Part shown: in pieces, positions 59,505 through 64,000 of the stretch
How positions within the stretch are numbered: the first letter of the stretch is position 1
Layout of the letters: every line of letters starts with the position of its first letter
From: Tieghemiomyces parasiticus
Lineage: Eukaryota; Kickxellomycota; Dimargaritomycetes; Dimargaritales; Dimargaritaceae
Length of the DNA: 64,000 nucleotides
Assembly: GCA_027575765.1 (NCBI GenBank)
Contig: JANBPT010000116.1
Coordinates: forward strand, 1-64,000
Direction: 5' to 3'
Position numbers and translations under genes: made by a program
Notes under the pieces: model-generated
The model's input: the letters and a program-made list of their open reading frames with translations, nothing else
Databases searched by the model: none
Told to the model about the DNA's origin: nothing

Positions 59505-59747
59505 TGGCCCTTCTCTCGCCTCCCCTTCTGCCCCTGCCCATCGCCGCTTCGAGTCATCGCCCTCGACCGTTGGACCGTCCCCCGGCCACCCCCGTCCCCT
59601 GCCCAACCCGCTACACACCCACACCCACCCACCCACACACGTTCGCACACTCCCTGCCTCTTCTCGGCCGTCTTGGGGGTGTGCTGCCCTCCTTGTTTCC
59701 CTGTCCGAGGCGATTTGGCCCCTGCCCGCACGCGACCAGAGTTTTGC

Positions 59748-59755
59748 TATATATA
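59748..59755 (+). promoter_or_regulatory. TATA box, likely of the Xbp1-like gene
   Basis: TATATATA stands alone in about 1.3 kb of C/T-rich DNA, 630 bases before the ATG. If used, the leader is about 600 nt, or contains an intron. Confidence 0.45.
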
Positions 59756-60385
59756 CCAGACCCACGCCCACCTGGCCAGGCCGAGTCACCACCCTACTGC
59801 CCTATACCGCCCTCTCGGCCTGTTCGGGACCACAAGCTACTGTTTGTTTTGCTGGCATATCTTTTTTTTCCATTTGTATCCCCATCATCATACCCGCGCT
59901 GTTTACCTTATCCTTCTGGGAACCCCGCCACGCCCCCCGTTCTCTGGCCCACATTCGATCGTTCGCAGTGTGCGACCAACCCGCGCGTGCACGCCAGCCA
60001 TCATACCTTACCAGTCTTTGGTCTACAAATACTCTACGACTACGGGTTGGCTACTGGCCCCTTTTACTGTCGCAACGTTATTCAATACCCATCATAACCT
60101 TTGCTGCAAGGCCTCCCATCCACCCCGTTACTGAATCAACCTAGCTGCCCGCCCTCGTAAGCGCCCGCGCTCCGCCACCATCTGATATACACACCGAGCC
60201 ACGGGGTTACGCGTCCCTTCGTCACCGTGCGTTGTCTCCACCACCTGCGCCCCTTACCCTAGCTCCCAGCGGTTTCCCCCTCCCGCCTCTATTACTACTT
60301 GAAACAGCCCCATTATCCGTTATCTACCCCACCATTAGCACCCCCTGTGGTCCTTGATCACCGCCCTGCTCTTCTCCACGTCACC

Positions 60386-61939
60386 ATGAACCCTGCCGAC
60401 CGTTACTTGCCCTACCCCGGGACGAACGTGGAAATCATTCGACGCCAGCACCGCACCAGCTGTGAGAAGGAGCGCAATGAGCTGCGCGTCTTTGAGTATA
60501 AGCTAGGCGAGCACTACATCATGTGGGACCGGGAGTTAGGCCTGGTATATTGGACTGGTATCTGGCAGGCCATCGGCGGCGACAAGATTGACTTGCCCAA
60601 GGCCCTGACCACTGACAAGGAACTCCGCCAGTCGGACATGCTCCTAGTACGGGGCGGCAAGCTGACCATCCAGGGCACCTGGATCCCCTACCCGAACGCC
60701 CGCAAATTGGCCCTGCGCACCTGCTACCGGATCCGTCACGACCTAGTCCCTGTCTTCGGACCCGACTTTGTCACCATGGCCCTGCCTCCCGACCATCCGG
60801 AGTTCATCGTCCCGCGCTCACAGGTCCTGGCAAACAAGCGCCGCCTGGCCGCTTTAAACCTCGCCAACGGCGGACCTGAAGCGCCCGCCCGGGCCAAGCG
60901 ACCCGCCGCCCCACGTGTCCGCCCGCCACACCTTACCAGCCACGTCTTCGTCAACGAGGCCCCTGGACTCGCCTACGACGCCGCCGCCGCCGCCTCTCGC
61001 GGCCTGGTTCGACCTCGACCGTGCCCACCTCCGCGGTCACTCACCCCACACCTCGCCCGTGCAGGCCCCGTGCCCCACCCACTCTCTGCCCCGCGATTTG
61101 GCAGTGCCGGCGTGGGTGCCAAGCGCATCTTTTCGCAACCACCCCCACTTGAACAGCAACGCAGCGGTGGCTATCCGGGTCACGATGAGAATCGGGTCAA
61201 CCCGGAGGACCCGGCGAAGCGCCGCCGCCTGTACGCCGCCCCCGTCAGCCCGATGCAGTCACCCTACTACCCTAGCGGTCCGTTCCCCCCTGCCGAGCCC
61301 AGCGATCACGTGTTTTGCGCGGCCTCTGCCCTCCTAGCCATCCAGAACGACACCTGGCGCCGGCCCACCCCCGCCAGCCCGACCGACGCCCACCTGTCGC
61401 GCCCGCGTCCGGAATCACCGGTCAAGCAGACCCGGGGCTACCTGTCCCCGCTGCCTTCCCCGAGCTACTCGTCCCCGCCCGCCGGTTCCCCACCGTATCG
61501 CCGGCCCCTCTCCACGGGCCCGCCTTCCTTCCCCAGCATCCACCTCCCGCGTATCGACCAAGTCCTCCTGAGCGCCTCCAAGCAGCAGCAAACCTCCTCT
61601 CCGACCGCGCGGCGGCAGCCGCTCTCCCCTACCCTGCGCCGTAGGGTCCTGCCGCCCCCACAACTGCGTCTCGGCGACCCTAGTTCCGAGTTCAAACTGG
61701 CCCCGCTTCGCATTCCTTCTTCGCCCAACGGAGCGCCTGACAACTCCTACGCGGACGCTCCGCTCACCCCGCTGTCCACCATCGCCAGCGGCCTCTCGGG
61801 GTCTCCAGCCAAGCTACCGCCCACGCCCATCAGTGCCAACCACTTCGCCTTCCCCACTGGTCTCCACCACTCCAAGTCGTTGCCCTCGTTGACCGCCCCT
61901 AACCTCGTGGCCCCGACCGCCACTCCGCAGCGCCATTAG
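60386..61939 (+). CDS. Xbp1-like APSES/KilA-N DNA-binding regulator
   Basis: Single exon, 517 residues from ATG 60386 (GTCACCATGAA). An APSES/KilA-N domain (about 30-140) contains IMWDRELGLVYWTGIWQAIGG, LRQSDMLLVRGGKLTIQGTW and IPYPNARKLALRTCYRIRHD, then LVPVFGPDF. The RGGKLTIQGTWIPY...FCYxIRHxLVPxFGPDF arrangement is that of fungal Xbp1-type repressors, not of the Mbp1/Swi4 cell-cycle group, which also carries ankyrin repeats absent here. The remaining 370 residues are Pro/Ser/Arg/Ala-rich and disordered, with many SP/TP sites that could be kinase targets. Xbp1 of yeast represses cyclin and other genes in stress and quiescence; that function here is inference. Confidence 0.88.
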   Translation: MNPADRYLPYPGTNVEIIRRQHRTSCEKERNELRVFEYKLGEHYIMWDRELGLVYWTGIWQAIGGDKIDLPKALTTDKELRQSDMLLVRGGKLTIQGTWIPYPNARKLALRTCYRIRHDLVPVFGPDFVTMALPPDHPEFIVPRSQVLANKRRLAALNLANGGPEAPARAKRPAAPRVRPPHLTSHVFVNEAPGLAYDAAAAASRGLVRPRPCPPPRSLTPHLARAGPVPHPLSAPRFGSAGVGAKRIFSQPPPLEQQRSGGYPGHDENRVNPEDPAKRRRLYAAPVSPMQSPYYPSGPFPPAEPSDHVFCAASALLAIQNDTWRRPTPASPTDAHLSRPRPESPVKQTRGYLSPLPSPSYSSPPAGSPPYRRPLSTGPPSFPSIHLPRIDQVLLSASKQQQTSSPTARRQPLSPTLRRRVLPPPQLRLGDPSSEFKLAPLRIPSSPNGAPDNSYADAPLTPLSTIASGLSGSPAKLPPTPISANHFAFPTGLHHSKSLPSLTAPNLVAPTATPQRH

Positions 61940-62648
61940 GAGTTTTGATAAAAGCAATTCCTTCCCCCACCCAACCTTTACAACAACCCGTGTACTTTTC
62001 TTTCCCCATCTCTCTCCGCCCCCACCCCTTCCTTCCTCCCTTCGTTTCTCTACCTCGGCTTTCTAATCCCTTACTGTTAGTCCATCTGTAGCCCTCCTCT
62101 AGTTTGCCCAGATCACCAGGTTTTCTGGTGCTATTTTTCCACTCTCTCGGTCGACTTGCCTTGGCCACATAATCCCCCTCGCCCTACTGGGTGTGTGGTA
62201 ATTCCTGTAGTTTTACAGAGCGGACTTGCGGTCCCTCTTTTTCTCGCTCTTTTGGCGTGGTCCGTTCTAACCGCGACGTGTAGGCTAACATTCGCTCTTG
62301 GCTTTTGCCTGTATCATCTGCTCCGGGGGTAATTCCATCAGGACCCTCTGGTACTTCTGTTCATAAAAGCGACCATATATATATATAATCTTTTAATATC
62401 CGGAGTGGGTTGGAAGGGAGTCGTTTCATCCCGGTGCCACCCCACCCCTTTCCGGTGTTTAATTTAGTACACGACCGCCCGGCTTGATCTTTGGCACTGT
62501 AAGTAATGGGTAGCGAACGGGCAAAAATAATTGCGTAGACGCGATAGCGCGGGTTTATATGGTTACAGAAATACAAAGGTCACCATGGGCAGGTCAAACG
62601 GATGATGTTTCTGGGGCCGTAGAAGCGATGTCCCGTGCACAGGCCGTT
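61940..62648. other. Convergent 3' region
   Basis: About 710 bp between the Xbp1-like and LAMTOR5 genes. It is T/C-rich at first, then AT-rich, with an (AT)6 repeat at 62376-62387. No gene recognised. Confidence 0.45.
62376..62387. repeat. (AT)6 microsatellite
   Basis: Six AT units in the 3' intergenic region between convergent genes. Confidence 0.85.
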
Positions 62649-63194
62649 TCATTTGAAGCGAGGCAGTTCAACCACCGGCGTAGAGGGATCGGATTTGGAG
62701 GTACGGGCACTGACCCGCCGTTTGGCGATACAGACCGTAATGCTATCCTGCTGCTGAATGAGGAGGATCTGGTCGGTGGTGGTGATCTGGATGATAGGCG
62801 TGGCCAGTTCCAGGGAGGCAGCAGTGGCCGGGGCACCCGAAGCCATTGCGGGGGCCGCCATCTTGTTGCTCGGTGGCGGCGATGCCATGCCCTTGCCGGT
62901 CCCCGTTCCCAAGGCGGAGGTGGTAGAGTTGGCCACGGCGGTCAGATGGCTGCTGCTATTATTGGCGCTGTTGGCGCCGCTGTGATTGGCGATGGCAGTG
63001 GCGGAATTATTCGCGCCGGAGGGAAACACATCGGTGTAGGCTGGGAGGACGTCTACGAGCCCCGCGGCTACATCGCTGCCGCGAAGGCTGCCCTGGGCTG
63101 CCAGAGCCAGGCCCGACGCGTCGGTAACGAGGACCCCTGTAACGTCAGGCTCCTCCATGAGGGACTCCACCAACCTTTCCAGTGGCTCGTCCAT
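62649..63194 (-). CDS. LAMTOR5 (HBXIP-like) Ragulator subunit with insertion
   Basis: Single exon, 181 residues; the start context is GACCCATGGAC. The roadblock-like fold is split. Residues 1-50 (MDEPLERLVESLMEEPDVTG, VLVTDASGLALAAQGSL, SDVAAGLVDVL) match the first half of LAMTOR5. Residues about 126-160 (PIIQITTTDQILLIQQQDSI, TVCIAKRR) match its last two strands. About 65-70 residues rich in Asn, Ser, Ala and Thr lie between. The insertion has no stop codon and no GTAAGT donor, so it is probably translated rather than an intron. LAMTOR5 is one of five subunits of Ragulator, which anchors Rag GTPases and TORC1 to the lysosome or vacuole. Normal length is about 91 residues. Divergent from the probable SEC61B start. 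Confidence 0.82.
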   Translation of the reverse strand: MDEPLERLVESLMEEPDVTGVLVTDASGLALAAQGSLRGSDVAAGLVDVLPAYTDVFPSGANNSATAIANHSGANSANNSSSHLTAVANSTTSALGTGTGKGMASPPPSNKMAAPAMASGAPATAASLELATPIIQITTTDQILLIQQQDSITVCIAKRRVSARTSKSDPSTPVVELPRFK

Positions 63195-63877
63195 GGGTCT
63201 GGCCGGAGTATGAAACGGGCGGAGTGTGTGTGAGTATGTGGAGAGAGGGGTGATCCGATGGCTGTAGGGGAGTGGCCAGATGTAATAACAGAGTACACCA
63301 GGTCAATAATGAGCAGGCGTTGGAAACGGGGGAGATGCGAGGAATGGGAGGCCCAGAGGTCTCGATGGTGCTGAAGTGCGAACGAAGCGGCGTGACTGAG
63401 GCGGGGGTTGTCCTACGTCCTTACTTCAGTCTCGTGGTGAGAGAGGTCAGCATGCATTCCATAGAGATTGGGCTTCCCCATGTGGAGACGCCAGTGGAGC
63501 AGCAGCAGCAACCCTAGCTTCGTCGCTTGGTCTCTCTCTCACTTGGTACCCAGGCAGACAAGGGATAGGCCTGCCCCTACCCCGCGCCCTGGCCTGGAGT
63601 TGTGATGGCCCGGCTCAACTCCATTAGCCAACTAGTAGAAGTCGCTTGATCCCCCCTCCTCTTCCACTCTCTTCATTGCAGCTACGACGTACCCACTCTT
63701 TTCCCCTTTGGCTACGCCCTCATAACCTACCCTCGCCGCATCCCAGCGTGCCCGTCCTTTGCGCATTTCTCCCCCGCACGTGTTCAGACTCAGGTTCCGG
63801 ACCCTCCCCATACGCCCTTTCGTCCCGGCTTCCCCTTCCACCACGTCATCATCCCGCTCCTGTCACTTGTTGCGGCC
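63195..63877. promoter_or_regulatory. Divergent promoter of LAMTOR5 and SEC61B-like gene
   Basis: About 680 bp between divergent starts. It is C/T-rich on the plus strand from 63640, as in other leaders of this window. No gene is seen. Confidence 0.4.
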
Positions 63878-64000
63878 ATGCCCGTTACCCTAACGACCCC
63901 TGCGGCCTCCCAGAGCCAGACGGAGACCAACCGTCCCAGCCCACCGAGCTCCGGTGGCGAGCCCGCCACGTCTGGACAGCAGGTCCGCCAACGCAAGGCC
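63878..64000 (+). CDS. Probable Sec61 beta subunit, N-terminus only (runs off window)
   Basis: An ATG in context GCGGCCATGCCC opens 41 codons that run to the window end. The peptide is Ser/Thr/Pro/Gln-rich and ends in GQQVRQRKA. The VRQRK motif in a Ser/Gly/Pro-rich N-terminus is typical of Sec61 beta, the small tail-anchored subunit of the endoplasmic reticulum translocon. The diagnostic transmembrane tail lies outside the window, so the call rests on the N-terminal motif only. Other proteins with a disordered N-terminus cannot be excluded. Confidence 0.5.
   Translation, partial: MPVTLTTPAASQSQTETNRPSPPSSGGEPATSGQQVRQRKA

Larger units (their letters stand above)
55117..60385. other. Gene-poor region and long leader of Xbp1-like gene
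   Basis: From 55117 to about 59050 I recognise no gene. G or C runs lie at 56332-56341, 57286-57295 and 58550-58561 (twelve G). From about 59.1 kb to 60.38 kb the plus strand is strongly C/T-rich, and all three plus frames are open over long stretches, which reflects the composition. A TATATATA element is at 59748-59755, a (CT)n run at 59489-59504, and a CCCA-rich patch near 59620. Confidence 0.5.

Noticed and set aside
59182..60144. Three overlapping long plus-strand frames.
   Set aside because: All three frames are open together because the strand is C/T-rich and lacks stop codons; the peptides are Pro/Ser/Leu-rich without domains.

Overview
This window reads as nuclear DNA from a fungus, most likely an early-diverging (non-Dikarya) lineage. 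Fungal regulator types are present (an Xbp1-like APSES/KilA-N protein, an HSF-type factor, a Zrt-like ZIP transporter). Alongside them are genes that budding yeast lacks to my knowledge: a Ral-type GTPase, LAMTOR5, SAP18 and the complex I subunit NDUFB4. A zoopagomycete-like source would fit, but that is inference from gene content only. Genes are compact and GC-rich at third positions. I placed 21 introns of 95 to 350 nt; 16 use the donor GTAAGT and all end in AG.

Layout from left to right. 1-1616 (-): an LRR protein running off the left edge. 3906-4538 (+): Ral-like GTPase. 6146-6901 (+): unusual bZIP factor. 7467-7769 (+): doubtful small gene. 8082-8279 (-): small membrane protein. 8684-10087 (+): six-exon enolase-phosphatase E1 of the methionine salvage pathway, convergent with a ZIP metal transporter at 10506-11711 (-). 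11712-25369: a long gene-poor tract with one weak hypothetical gene (17174-17716). 25370-27010 (+): four-exon HSF-type factor. 27011-31394: gene-poor.

31395-31910 (-): SAP18. 32839-33507 (-): three-exon, 98-residue single-span membrane protein. 34037-34714 (+): RBM42-like RRM protein. 34939-35342 (-): NDUFB4, divergent from RPF1 (Brix, 35985-37405, +). 37919-39316 (-): orphan with a homeodomain-like motif. 41737-43320 (-): cyclin B. 47480-48685 (-): CNOT9/Caf40. 49363-51790 and 53634-55116 (+): two CCR4/Ngl-type nuclease paralogues flanking a DUF202 membrane protein (52550-53155). 60386-61939 (+): Xbp1-like regulator with a long pyrimidine-rich leader. 62649-63194 (-): LAMTOR5 with a large insertion, divergent from a probable SEC61B start (63878 to right edge).

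The genes are mostly housekeeping: transcription (SAP18, HSF, bZIP, Xbp1-like), RNA turnover and ribosome assembly (CNOT9, Ngl pair, RPF1), cell cycle (cyclin B), and nutrient or membrane functions (ZIP, LAMTOR5, Ral, SEC61B, NDUFB4). They do not form an evident metabolic cluster. I found no CRISPR, transposon, rRNA or convincing tRNA gene. The most unusual signals are the bZIP protein whose zipper is displaced from its basic region, the LAMTOR5 insertion, the orphan homeodomain-like gene with atypical codon use, the paralogous nucleases sharing one intron position, and a clear excess of long G or C homopolymers in non-coding DNA.
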